Assembly: GCA_963743275.1 (NCBI GenBank)
Contig: CAVUPB010000006.1
Span: 434,001 to 498,000 of the forward strand
Reading direction: 5' to 3'
Length of the DNA: 64,000 nucleotides
Source of the DNA: JALYLC01 sp963743275
GTDB taxonomy: Bacteria > Actinomycetota > Thermoleophilia > Gaiellales > JALYLC01
The notes beneath the pieces were generated by a model, which saw nothing but the letters and a program-made list of their open reading frames with translations, searched no databases and was not told where the DNA came from. Below, one piece after another: positions 48,149 to 56,433 of the stretch. The translations under genes and the position numbers were made by a program. Position 1 is the first letter of the stretch; every line of letters begins with the position of its first letter.

Positions 48149-48843
48149 GCGAAGGCCCGGATGACCTCGCCGGGGCGCCCCTCGTGCACGGTGGCGCCGA
48201 CGCCGATGCGCTCGAGCTCCTCGCGCAGGCCCGCGGGCGTGCCCGTGAGCAGCCCGAACGTCCCGTAGTGACCGGGGACGATCTCGGGACAGCCGATCAG
48301 GCGCGCCGCGTGGGCCGCCTGGCGCGGGCCCATCGTGTAGTGGTCGCCGATCGACAGGATCCCGATGGCCGGCGCGTAGATCTCGCCGATCAGGCCCATG
48401 TCCGCATGCGCGGCGGTGTCGCCGGTCGCATAGATCGTCGGCATGTCGGGCGCCTCGAGCACGAAGCCGGCCGGGTCGCCGAGCGGCGTCCCGTCGGGCG
48501 CGCTCGAGGAGTGCACGGCGTTCGTCATGGTCACGTGCAGGCCCGCGATGTCGATCGCGCCGCCCTTGCCGAATCCGATCGTCTCGCTCACCCCCTGCTT
48601 CGCCAGCCAGTCCGCGAGCTCCGGGTAGGTCGCGACGGGGGCCGAGTGCGCCTTGGCCACCGCGGCGGCGTCGCCGGCGTGGTCGCCGTGGCCGTGCGTG
48701 ACCAGGATCGCGTCGCAGCGCTCGATCTCGAGCCCCTCGGGCCAGGACGGATTGCCCGAGAACCAGGGGTCGATGAGCACGCGCGCACCCGCGGGGGTGT
48801 CGATCTGAAAGGACCCGTGACCGAGCCAGGTGATGCCAGACAT
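48145..48843 (-). CDS. UPF0173 metal-dependent hydrolase (MBL fold)
   Basis: This 232-residue MBL-fold protein matches UPF0173. It has ITWLGHGSFQIDTPAG, the complete metal motif THGHGDHAGD (about 49-58), MTNAVHSSSAPDGTPLGDPAGFVLE, YATGDTAAHADMGLI, and the late PGHYGTFGLLTG with the final histidine. Substrates of this family are not well defined. The ATG at 48843 lies 6 nt after a TAGACT hexamer. It is the first gene of a two-gene unit with DUF1028 and begins just downstream of the nuo operon end. Confidence 0.92.
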   Translation of the reverse strand: MSGITWLGHGSFQIDTPAGARVLIDPWFSGNPSWPEGLEIERCDAILVTHGHGDHAGDAAAVAKAHSAPVATYPELADWLAKQGVSETIGFGKGGAIDIAGLHVTMTNAVHSSSAPDGTPLGDPAGFVLEAPDMPTIYATGDTAAHADMGLIGEIYAPAIGILSIGDHYTMGPRQAAHAARLIGCPEIVPGHYGTFGLLTGTPAGLREELERIGVGATVHEGRPGEVIRAFA

Positions 48844-48849
48844 GGCGTC

Positions 48850-48855
48850 AGTCTA
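48850..48855 (-). promoter_or_regulatory. -10 hexamer of the UPF0173-DUF1028 unit (leaderless)
   Basis: On the minus strand TAGACT ends 6 nt before the ATG at 48843, within the 43-bp gap after nuoN. Confidence 0.6.
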
Positions 48856-48886
48856 CGGAGGTCGCGATCGCTCCCGGCCGGCCGGC

Positions 48887-50362
48887 TCAGCCCGGCGCGA
48901 CGAGCGAGGCCGCGGCGGTGCGCGCCACGTCGACGAGCGGCTGCGGCGCGATGCCGAGCCAGAGCACGACCGCGGCCGACACGAGCACGGCGGTCGCCGC
49001 CAGACGCGTGCCGGGCACGATGCGGGGGCGGGCCTCGCTGCCGGGGCGGGCGTAGATCGCGAGCAGGAAGCGCAGGTAGTAGGCGAGCGAGATCATCGTC
49101 GCGATCACGCCGATCACCGCCAGGTAGCTCTTGCCCGCGTCGATCGCGGAGCCGAAGAGGTACAGCTTGGCGAGGAAGCCGCCGGTCGGCGGGAAGCTCG
49201 CGAGCGAGAGCAGCGAGAGCGCGAGCCCGCCCGCGAGCAGCGGATGGTCGCGCCCGAGGCCGCGCAGGTCGCCGATCGACACCGGGCCACCGACCTCGCG
49301 CTCGCGCACCGACACCACGGCCAGCGCGCCGAGGTTCATGGCCGCGTAGACGGCCAGGTAGTAGAGCAGCGCGCGCGTCGCCAGCGGCGTGTGCACGACG
49401 ACGGCGATCAGCAGGTAGCCGGCGTGGCCGACGCTCGAGAACGCCAGCATGCGCTTGACGTTCGTCTGGCGCAGCGCGGCGATGTTGCCGATCAGCATGG
49501 ACGCGATCGCGACGGCCGCGACGGCGTTCTCCCAGACGTCGCTCGACGGCGCGAACGCGGTCGTCATGATGCGCAGCAGCGTGGCCAGCGCGATCGTCTT
49601 CGTGGCGGTCGCCATGAAGGCCATGACGGCGGTCGGCGCGCCCTCGTAGACGTCCGGCGTCCACATGTGGAAGGGCGCCGCGGAGGCCTTGAAGGCGAGC
49701 CCCGCGACGACCATCGCGATGCCGAGCAGGAGGATGCCCGTGTGCTGGCCACCGCCGGCGAGCGCCTTGCCGATCTGGTCGAAGCGGAGCGAGCCGGTCG
49801 CGATGTAGGCGAGGCCGCTGCCGAAGAGCAGCGCCGCCGAGCCGACCGACCCGGTCACGAGGTACTTGAGCCCGCTCTCGAGCGAGGCGGCGTCGTGGAC
49901 GTCGAGCGCGCACAGCACGTAGAGCGAGATCGAGAACAGCTCGAGCGCCACGAACAGCGACACGAAGCCGTTGGCGGACGCGAGCACGCACATGCCCGCC
50001 CCGGCGAAGCAGAGCAGCGCGTAGTACTCGGCGATGCGGTCGCCGAGGCGCCGGGTGCCCCAGCCGAGCAGGATCGAGGCCACGCCGCTCGCGCACACGA
50101 TCGCCTGCACGAGCGCCGCGTAGCGGTCGGTCGCGAGCTGGCCGCTGAAGGCCGTGCCGTTGCCGTCGTTCCAGAGATGCCAGGTCGCAAGGCCCGCGCC
50201 GGCGAAGCTGAGCAGGCCGATGACGCCGCTCGTCACGCGTGCGCTCCTGCTCTCGAAGCTCCCGACGATCAGCAGGAGCAGCGCGCCGATCGTGAGGACG
50301 AACGCGGGGAGGATCGCGCCGATCTGGACCGACGGCGTGGCGATGGCGGCCGCCGCGATCAC
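48887..50362 (-). CDS. nuoN: NuoN, NADH-quinone oxidoreductase subunit N
   Basis: This 491-residue antiporter-like subunit is one of three proton-pumping modules in the membrane arm. About 14 helices are visible. The key charged residues of the family lie in VALELFSISLYVL (Glu), ASAAPFHMWTPDVYEGAPTAVMAFMATATKTIAL (Lys), and LRQTNVKRMLAFSSVGHAGYLL. The GTG at 50362 overlaps the nuoM stop (GTGA). It is the last gene of the operon. Confidence 0.96.
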   Translation of the reverse strand: MIAAAAIATPSVQIGAILPAFVLTIGALLLLIVGSFESRSARVTSGVIGLLSFAGAGLATWHLWNDGNGTAFSGQLATDRYAALVQAIVCASGVASILLGWGTRRLGDRIAEYYALLCFAGAGMCVLASANGFVSLFVALELFSISLYVLCALDVHDAASLESGLKYLVTGSVGSAALLFGSGLAYIATGSLRFDQIGKALAGGGQHTGILLLGIAMVVAGLAFKASAAPFHMWTPDVYEGAPTAVMAFMATATKTIALATLLRIMTTAFAPSSDVWENAVAAVAIASMLIGNIAALRQTNVKRMLAFSSVGHAGYLLIAVVVHTPLATRALLYYLAVYAAMNLGALAVVSVREREVGGPVSIGDLRGLGRDHPLLAGGLALSLLSLASFPPTGGFLAKLYLFGSAIDAGKSYLAVIGVIATMISLAYYLRFLLAIYARPGSEARPRIVPGTRLAATAVLVSAAVVLWLGIAPQPLVDVARTAAASLVAPG

Positions 50363-51819
50363 GGCGCCGCCTTCGCGCTCACGCTCGCGACGATGCCGTG
50401 CAGCGAGTCGCCGACGCGGTGCGTGACGGCGTACGGGTACACCGAGAGCGCGAGCACCGCAGCCACGAGCGGCACGAGATACGCCGCCTCCCAGCGCACG
50501 TCGCGCATGCCGGAGAGGCCGGCCGACGGCTCGGTGGGCGTGTCGTGCAGCAGCGCCGAGATCCAGCGCAGCATGTACATCGCCGAGAGCACGATCGCGA
50601 GCGAGGCGAGCGTGCCGATCAGCCACCAGTCGCGGAACGCGCCCAGCAGCACGAGCAGCTCGGAGGCGAAGAGCGCCGAGCCGGGCACGGCGAGTGCGGC
50701 GATCCCGGTCGTCATCACGATCGTCGAGAGGCCGGCGCGCCCGCGCGCGAACCCGCCGACGCGCCGGAACAGCCCGTCGCCCGTGCGCACCTCGACGATG
50801 CCGGCGATCAGGAAGAGCAGCACCGAGAGCAGGCCGTGGTTGACCATCTGGAACGTCGCGCCGGTCGCCCCGATGTCGTTCATGACGAAGATGCCGAGGC
50901 CGATCAGGCTCATCTGGGCGATCGAGGAGTACGCGATCACGCCGCGCGAGTCCGGCTGCCGGAACGCCATCAGCGAGCTCCACAGCAGGCCGATCACGGC
51001 GATCGCGACGAACCAGCGCCGCAGGTCGTGCGCGGGGCCCGGGAAGAGCGGCAGCGCGAAGCGCAGCATGCCGTAGGCGCCGGCCTTGGAGACGACGCCC
51101 GAGAGCAGCCCGGCGACCTCGGGCGGCGCCTCGCGGTACGCGTCCGGGACCCAGCCGTGGAACGGGTAGAGCGGCGACTTGATGGCGAATGCCGCCATGA
51201 ACGCCAGGAACAGCCAGCGCGAGTCGCTCGTGCCGATGCCGGCCAGGTCGAACGACCCCGCGCGCAGCCCGAGCGTGATCACGCCGACGAGCATCAGCAG
51301 CGACCCGACGAGCGTGTAGATGATGAAGCGGATCGTCGCGCGGGCGCGGTTCGGGCCGCCCCAGACGGCGATCAGGATCGCGAGCGGCACGAGCATGGCC
51401 TCGAAGCCGACGTAGAAGAGCGCCAGGTCGCGCGCCACGAGCAGGAGGACGACGGACGCCTCCAGGAACAGCATCAGCGCCGTGTAGGCGCGCAGGTTGG
51501 AGCGCCGCGCCCAGAGGCCGTAGCCGAGCGCGCAGGGCATGCAGACCGCCGTCAGCGCCACGAGCACGAGCGAGAGGCCGTCCATGCCGACGTGGTAGGT
51601 CAGGCCGAGGTCGCGCACCCAGTAGTGCGACTGCTCGAACTGCGTGCCGCCGGACGGGCTGAACTCGAGCGCGGCCGCGAGCGCGAGGAACGCCGTGACG
51701 AGCGTCACGAGCAGCGCGAGCGAGCCGCGGACGGCGTCGCGCAGCGGCAGGACGAGCACGGCGAGCGCGCCGCCGAGCGGCAGGAGCCAGAGCAGCGTCG
51801 AGGTCCAGGAGCCGCTCAT
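50359..51819 (-). CDS. nuoM: NuoM, NADH-quinone oxidoreductase subunit M
   Basis: This 486-residue proton-pumping antiporter-like subunit has the conserved FYVGFEAMLVPLAILI (Glu in helix 5), FAIKSPLYPFHGWVPDAYREAPPEV (Lys), and DSRGVIAYSSIAQMSLIGLG. The broken-helix MVNHGLLSVLLFLIAG carries a His/Asn region. The length is typical. The ATG at 51819 overlaps the nuoL stop (ATGA), and its own stop overlaps nuoN. Confidence 0.96.
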   Translation of the reverse strand: MSGSWTSTLLWLLPLGGALAVLVLPLRDAVRGSLALLVTLVTAFLALAAALEFSPSGGTQFEQSHYWVRDLGLTYHVGMDGLSLVLVALTAVCMPCALGYGLWARRSNLRAYTALMLFLEASVVLLLVARDLALFYVGFEAMLVPLAILIAVWGGPNRARATIRFIIYTLVGSLLMLVGVITLGLRAGSFDLAGIGTSDSRWLFLAFMAAFAIKSPLYPFHGWVPDAYREAPPEVAGLLSGVVSKAGAYGMLRFALPLFPGPAHDLRRWFVAIAVIGLLWSSLMAFRQPDSRGVIAYSSIAQMSLIGLGIFVMNDIGATGATFQMVNHGLLSVLLFLIAGIVEVRTGDGLFRRVGGFARGRAGLSTIVMTTGIAALAVPGSALFASELLVLLGAFRDWWLIGTLASLAIVLSAMYMLRWISALLHDTPTEPSAGLSGMRDVRWEAAYLVPLVAAVLALSVYPYAVTHRVGDSLHGIVASVSAKAAP

Positions 51820-53738
51820 GCGGCGCCCGTGATCAGCCACGCGGCGAGCGCGGCGATGCCGATCGCCATGGCGAGGGCGTAGACGCGCACGAGGCCGGAC
51901 TGCGCCAGCGAGAGCAGCCGGCTCGTCCACGAGCCCGCCGCGCTGACGACGTCCATGCTGCCGAGCACGGCCGCGTCCTCCCACAGCCGCTGACCTCCGC
52001 GCGCGAGCGCCGCGGCCGGCCGGTAGAAGGCCCAGTCGTAGAGGCGGTCGAAGCCGAACTTGTCCTGCAGCACGTTCTCGACCGGGGACGTCGCGGCGGC
52101 GATGCGCCGCGGCGTGTCGCTGCGCCGGCCCCACAGGACGTGCGCGGCGAAGAGCCCGACGAGCGCGAGCGCGACGGCCAGGGCGGACGTCCCGAGGTCC
52201 TGCGAGCCGGTCGCCTCGATCGTCGCGGGGATCGTCGGCTCGAGGAAGTTGCGCACGCCGTGCGTGGCCTGCGGAATCTCGAGCAGGCCCGCGCCGAGCG
52301 CCCCGACGGCGAGGACGCCGATCGTCCAGAGCATCGACGAGGGCCCCTCGCCATGGCCCGCGTGGGCCTCGCCGTGGCGGCGGGCGTAGTCGCTGGGCTC
52401 GCCGTGGAACACGAGCAGCATCAGCCGGAACGTGTAGAGCGCGGTCACGAACGCCCCGGCGAGGCCGAGCCCCCAGACGGTGTAGCCGACCCAGTCGCCG
52501 CGCGCGAGCGCGTCGGAGAGGATCTGATCCTTCGAGAAGAAGCCCGAGAACGGCGGCACGCCCGCCAGCGCGAGCGCGCCGATCCACATCAGCCCCGTCG
52601 TGTAGGGCAGGTAGCGGCTCATGCCGCCCATCTTGCGGATGTCCTGCTCGTCGTGGAGCGCGTGGATGACGACGCCGGCGCCGAGGAACAGGAGCGCCTT
52701 GAAGAACGCGTGCGTGACGAGGTGGAACATGCCGGCCGAGTACGCGCCGATGCCGACGCCGCAGAACATGTAGCCGATCTGCGACATCGTGGAGTACGCG
52801 ATGACGCGCTTGATGTCGGTCTGGACGAGGGCGATCAGCCCGGCCAGCGTGAGCGTGGCGACGCCGATCAGCGCCACCAGGTCGGAGACGTCCGGCGCGA
52901 GCGAGTAGAGCGGCCACATGCGCGCAACCAGGTAGACGCCGGCCGTCACCATCGTGGCGGCGTGGATCAGGGCCGAGACCGGCGTCGGGCCCTCCATGGC
53001 ATCGGGGAGCCAGGTGTGGAGCGGGAGCTGCGCGGACTTGGCGACGGCGGCGACCAGGAGCAGGAGCGCGATCCAGTTCGCCGTCGACGAACCGCTCGAG
53101 ATACTGCCCGGGGCGTTCGCGAAGACGGTCGCGTAGTCGACCGAGTGCAGGTGGTTCCAGATCACGAAGATGCCGAGCAACATGCCGACGTCGCCGACGG
53201 CGTTCATCACGAACGCCTTCTTGGCCGCCGCGACGGCGCTCGGGCGATCCCACCAGAAGCCGATCAGCAGGTACGAGGAGAGGCCGACGAGCCCCCAGCC
53301 CGCGAGCAGGAAGACGAAGTTCCCGGCCAGGACGAGCAGCAGCATGGAGAACACGAAGAGGTTCAGGTACGCGAAGAACCGCTTCTCCTCGCGGTCGCCG
53401 TGCATGTAGCCGGCCGAGTACGCGTGGATCAGGAAGCCCACGCCGGTCACGACGAGCAGCATCACGGAGGAGAGCGGGTCGACGAGGATGCTCGCGTCGA
53501 CCTGGAAGTCGCCGCCGGAGAGCCAGTGCCAGCCGGTCGAGACGATCGCGCGCTGCGAATCGTCGCGCGTGAGCAGGTCGATGAACGCGAGCAGCGAGAA
53601 CGCGAAGCCCGCGAGCACCGAGAGCGACGCCGTCCACGCGACGGCGCGGCGCGAGACGCTCGGACCGATGCCGATGTTGAAGGCGAGGCCCACGAGCGGC
53701 GAGAGCAGCACGAGCCAGCCGTAGTCGGCGGCGTTCAT
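51816..53738 (-). CDS. nuoL: NuoL, NADH-quinone oxidoreductase subunit L
   Basis: This 640-residue subunit is the largest antiporter-like module and carries the long lateral helix at its C-terminus. Conserved segments are FAGWGLVGLSSYLLIGFW (as FLLAGWGLVGLSSYLL), LPLHTWLPDAMEGPTPVSALIHAATMVTAGVYL, DIKRVIAYSTMSQIGYM, and HAFFKALLFLGAGVVIHA with the key lysine. The last 100 residues include the amphipathic stretch and final anchor helix. Four-base overlaps link it to nuoK and nuoM. Confidence 0.96.
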   Translation of the reverse strand: MNAADYGWLVLLSPLVGLAFNIGIGPSVSRRAVAWTASLSVLAGFAFSLLAFIDLLTRDDSQRAIVSTGWHWLSGGDFQVDASILVDPLSSVMLLVVTGVGFLIHAYSAGYMHGDREEKRFFAYLNLFVFSMLLLVLAGNFVFLLAGWGLVGLSSYLLIGFWWDRPSAVAAAKKAFVMNAVGDVGMLLGIFVIWNHLHSVDYATVFANAPGSISSGSSTANWIALLLLVAAVAKSAQLPLHTWLPDAMEGPTPVSALIHAATMVTAGVYLVARMWPLYSLAPDVSDLVALIGVATLTLAGLIALVQTDIKRVIAYSTMSQIGYMFCGVGIGAYSAGMFHLVTHAFFKALLFLGAGVVIHALHDEQDIRKMGGMSRYLPYTTGLMWIGALALAGVPPFSGFFSKDQILSDALARGDWVGYTVWGLGLAGAFVTALYTFRLMLLVFHGEPSDYARRHGEAHAGHGEGPSSMLWTIGVLAVGALGAGLLEIPQATHGVRNFLEPTIPATIEATGSQDLGTSALAVALALVGLFAAHVLWGRRSDTPRRIAAATSPVENVLQDKFGFDRLYDWAFYRPAAALARGGQRLWEDAAVLGSMDVVSAAGSWTSRLLSLAQSGLVRVYALAMAIGIAALAAWLITGAA

Positions 53739-54040
53739 CCGCTCAGGCTCCGCAGCTCGTCGACATCGAGTGGCGAGCCCTTGCGCGCGAGCGCGACGAT
53801 CAGCCCGAGGCCGACGACGACCTCGGCCGCGGCCACGGCCATGACCGTGAGCGCCAGCACGTGGCCGTCGTTGCCGCCGACGTAGCGCGACCCGGCCACG
53901 AGCAGCAGGTTCCCGGCGTTGAGCATGATCTCGAGCGAGAGCAGGATCACGAGCGGGTTGCGCCGCAGCATCACGCCCGCGAGGCCGATGCAGAAGAGCG
54001 CCGACGAGAGCAGGATCCAGGAGCCGATGCCGGGGCTCAT
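53735..54040 (-). CDS. nuoK: NuoK, NADH-quinone oxidoreductase subunit K
   Basis: This 101-residue protein with three transmembrane helices is of exact NuoK size. The membrane glutamates of the E-channel lie in LLSLEIMLNAGNLLL (about Glu37) and AVAAAEVVVGLGLIVAL (about Glu73). It begins with an ATG overlapping nuoJ by 4 nt. Confidence 0.95.
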   Translation of the reverse strand: MSPGIGSWILLSSALFCIGLAGVMLRRNPLVILLSLEIMLNAGNLLLVAGSRYVGGNDGHVLALTVMAVAAAEVVVGLGLIVALARKGSPLDVDELRSLSG

Positions 54041-54660
54041 GCGCCCACCTCGCTCTCCTGCTCCTCGAGCTCGCGCCGCCGCAGCTCGCGGCGCAGGTCG
54101 AAGCGCTGGCCCCGCGGCTCGCGGCCGCCGCGGTCGCCGTCCTCGTCGTCCGGCCGCGACGGCACGAGCTCGCCGGCGCCGAGCACGACGCCGGCGATCG
54201 CGCCGACGAGCAGGATCAGCGAGATCGCCTCGAACGCGAGCAGGTGGTCGGTCAGGAAGAGCCGGCCGATCGTGGCCGGCGAGCCGAACGAGTCGGCCAC
54301 GATCGCGGGCGTCTTGAGCACGCTGTTCGAGTCGCTCACGGCGATCACCGTCTCGATGAAGATCGCGAGCCCGGCCACGCCGGCGGCGCCGGCGCCGATG
54401 CCTCCGCGCCGGAGGTCGAGGTCGGCGCGGTCGCCGAGGTAGGCGATCACGAACAGGAACATGACCATCACGGCGCCCGCGTACACGAGCAGCTGCGCGA
54501 CGGCCACGAAGTCGCCCTGCAGGTCGAGGTAGAGCGCGGCCAGCGAGGCGAGGTGCAGGATCAGCGAGAGCGCGGCCAGGAACGGGTTGCGCTGCACCAC
54601 GACCGCGATCGCCGATCCGATCGCCGCCGCGCCCGCCACGTAGAAGATCACGATGCCCAT
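54037..54660 (-). CDS. nuoJ: NuoJ, NADH-quinone oxidoreductase subunit J
   Basis: This 207-residue protein has five transmembrane helices, including the helix LLVYAGAVMVMFLFVIAYLGD that carries the pi-bulge in complex I structures. The C-terminal 45 residues are strongly charged (Asp/Glu/Arg) and should lie in the cytoplasm; this tail is longer than in E. coli NuoJ. The ATG at 54660 shares its first base with the nuoI stop (TGATG). Confidence 0.94.
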   Translation of the reverse strand: MGIVIFYVAGAAAIGSAIAVVVQRNPFLAALSLILHLASLAALYLDLQGDFVAVAQLLVYAGAVMVMFLFVIAYLGDRADLDLRRGGIGAGAAGVAGLAIFIETVIAVSDSNSVLKTPAIVADSFGSPATIGRLFLTDHLLAFEAISLILLVGAIAGVVLGAGELVPSRPDDEDGDRGGREPRGQRFDLRRELRRRELEEQESEVGA

Positions 54661-55262
54661 CAGCTCGGCGGCACCTCGTCGTGGTTCTGCGCGTACACGT
54701 GGTACATGCCGAGCACGCCTGCGCCCTCGATCTCCTGCGCGCCGCGGTCGAACTCGGCCGGATCCTGCGCGGGCGTGCGGCGCAGCGGCGGCTCGAGCAG
54801 CATCTCCTTGGTGTAGATGAGCGCGTCGCGCGACAGCTCGGAGAGCTCGAAGTCGTTGCCGAGCGTGATCGCGTCGAACGGGCACGCGACCTCGCAGTAG
54901 CCGCAGAAGATGCAGCGGGCCATGTTGATCTCGTAGATGCGCGCGTAGCGCTCGCCCGGGGAGACGCGCGCGTCGGGCTCGTTCTCGGCCGCGACCACGC
55001 GGATGCAGTCGGCCGGGCAGGCCGCGGCGCAGAGCGAGCAGCCGATGCACTTCTCGAGCCCGTTGGGATGCCGGTGCAGGCGGTGCCGCCCGCGGAAGCG
55101 CGGGTAGACGGCGCGCTTGTGCTCGGGATAGGCCTGCGTGACGGGCCGGCGGAAGAGGTGGCGGAGCGTGACCGCGAAGCCCTTGAGGCCCTGCGCCTGC
55201 GCGCGGCCGATGTCGAGGCCGGCGCGGACGGGGTGTTCCTGGAGATCCTCGAAGCGCGTCAT
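54660..55262 (-). CDS. nuoI: NuoI, NADH-quinone oxidoreductase subunit I (two 4Fe-4S)
   Basis: This 200-residue ferredoxin-like subunit carries clusters N6a and N6b next to the membrane. Both Cys motifs are intact: CIGCSLCAAACPADC and CIFCGYCEVACP. The N-terminal helix lies on the membrane. The C-terminal 50 residues extend beyond the cluster domain. Its start and stop each share one base with nuoH and nuoJ, respectively. Confidence 0.96.
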   Translation of the reverse strand: MTRFEDLQEHPVRAGLDIGRAQAQGLKGFAVTLRHLFRRPVTQAYPEHKRAVYPRFRGRHRLHRHPNGLEKCIGCSLCAAACPADCIRVVAAENEPDARVSPGERYARIYEINMARCIFCGYCEVACPFDAITLGNDFELSELSRDALIYTKEMLLEPPLRRTPAQDPAEFDRGAQEIEGAGVLGMYHVYAQNHDEVPPS

Positions 55263-56269
55263 CAGGTCAGGGCCACCCAGGCGGCAGTGCCGAGGAGGTT
55301 GAGCGTCGCGAGGGGCAGGAGCACCTTCCAGCCGAGCTTCATGAGACGGTCATAGCGCAGGCGCGGCACCGTGGCGCGCACCCAGATGAACGTGAACAGC
55401 AGCATGAACGTCGAGCCGATCATCCACAGCGGCCCGGGGATCGACGTGAACGGCTCGAACGGCAGCGGTCCGCGCCAGCCGCCCAGGAAGAGCGTCGCGC
55501 CGAGCGCCGCGAGCACGATCGCCTCGACGAACTCGGCGTTCGCGAACATCGCGAAGCGCATTCCGCCGTACTCGGTGTGGAAGCCCGCGACGATCTCGCC
55601 GTCGGCCTCCGCGAGGTCGAACGGCGGGCGGTTGCACTCGGCCAGCGCCGCCAGGTAGAAGATGCCGAAGCCGAGGATCTGCGGCACGACGTAGGGGTAG
55701 TCGTGCTGGGCGTTGACGATGCCCTGCAGCGAGAGCGTGCCCGACTGGATGACGACGCCGATGATCGCGAGCGTGAACGCGACCTCGTAGGAGACGAGCT
55801 GCGCGACGGCGCGCAGGCCGCCCAGGAGCGCGTACTTGGAGCCGCTGGCCCAGCCGCCGATGAGCATGCCGTAGAAGCCCATCGAGCCGACCGCCGCGAC
55901 GTACAGGAGCCCGACGTTGGAGTCGGCGATCGAGAGGTTGATGTGCTCGTGCGTCCAGGGGATCGTCGCGACGCCGCCGAACGGCATGAGCGCGAACGAC
56001 GACAGCGCGGCGAACATCGAGATGAACGGCGCGGCGAGGTAGAGGCGGCGGTGGGCGCCCTCGGGGATCATGTGCTGCTTGCGGATCAGCTTGCCGAGGT
56101 CTGCGATCGGCTGCAGCAGGCCCTTCGGCCCGACGCGGTTGGGGCCGTGCCGGGTCTGCATGCGACCGATCAGCTTGCGCTCGAAGACGGTCATGAAGGC
56201 GAAGAAGCCCATCAGCCCGTTCGCGAGGACGAGGGCCTTGATCAGCGTGACGAGCACTCCGTCCGGCAT
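55262..56269 (-). CDS. nuoH: NuoH, NADH-quinone oxidoreductase subunit H
   Basis: This 335-residue membrane subunit forms much of the quinone chamber. Conserved stretches are FERKLIGRMQTRHGPNRVGPKGLLQPIADLGKL on the first cytoplasmic loop and AECNRPPFDLAEADGEIVAGFHTEYGGMRFAMF on the acidic loop. About eight helices are predicted. The ATG at 56269 directly follows the TAA of a possible small ORF, and the gap to nuoG is 164 bp, the only real gap in the operon. Confidence 0.96.
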   Translation of the reverse strand: MPDGVLVTLIKALVLANGLMGFFAFMTVFERKLIGRMQTRHGPNRVGPKGLLQPIADLGKLIRKQHMIPEGAHRRLYLAAPFISMFAALSSFALMPFGGVATIPWTHEHINLSIADSNVGLLYVAAVGSMGFYGMLIGGWASGSKYALLGGLRAVAQLVSYEVAFTLAIIGVVIQSGTLSLQGIVNAQHDYPYVVPQILGFGIFYLAALAECNRPPFDLAEADGEIVAGFHTEYGGMRFAMFANAEFVEAIVLAALGATLFLGGWRGPLPFEPFTSIPGPLWMIGSTFMLLFTFIWVRATVPRLRYDRLMKLGWKVLLPLATLNLLGTAAWVALT

Positions 56270-56407
56270 TTAGTGCTCCGTCCCGGAAGTCTCGCGGTGC
56301 GAGTGCACCGTCTGGACGCCCTGGGAACGACCCGGCGTCGTGCAAATGCTGAACCGCATGAGCGGCGACGCCGGGCCGTCCCCAGAACGCCCAGCCAGCA
56401 CACTCAC
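56270..56407 (-). other. Intergenic gap nuoG-nuoH with a possible 45-codon ORF
   Basis: The 164-bp gap 56270-56433 is the only break in an otherwise overlapping operon. On the minus strand a GTG at 56407, with GGAGG about 14 nt upstream, opens a 45-codon frame. It ends in TAA directly before the nuoH ATG (TAAATG). The predicted peptide (Ser/Gly/Thr/His-rich, no hydrophobic helix) matches nothing I know. It may be a coupling ORF, or an eroded spacer. I see no hairpin strong enough for a terminator. Confidence 0.3.
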
Positions 56408-56433
56408 CCCCACGTGACCTCCGAGACGGAGCA

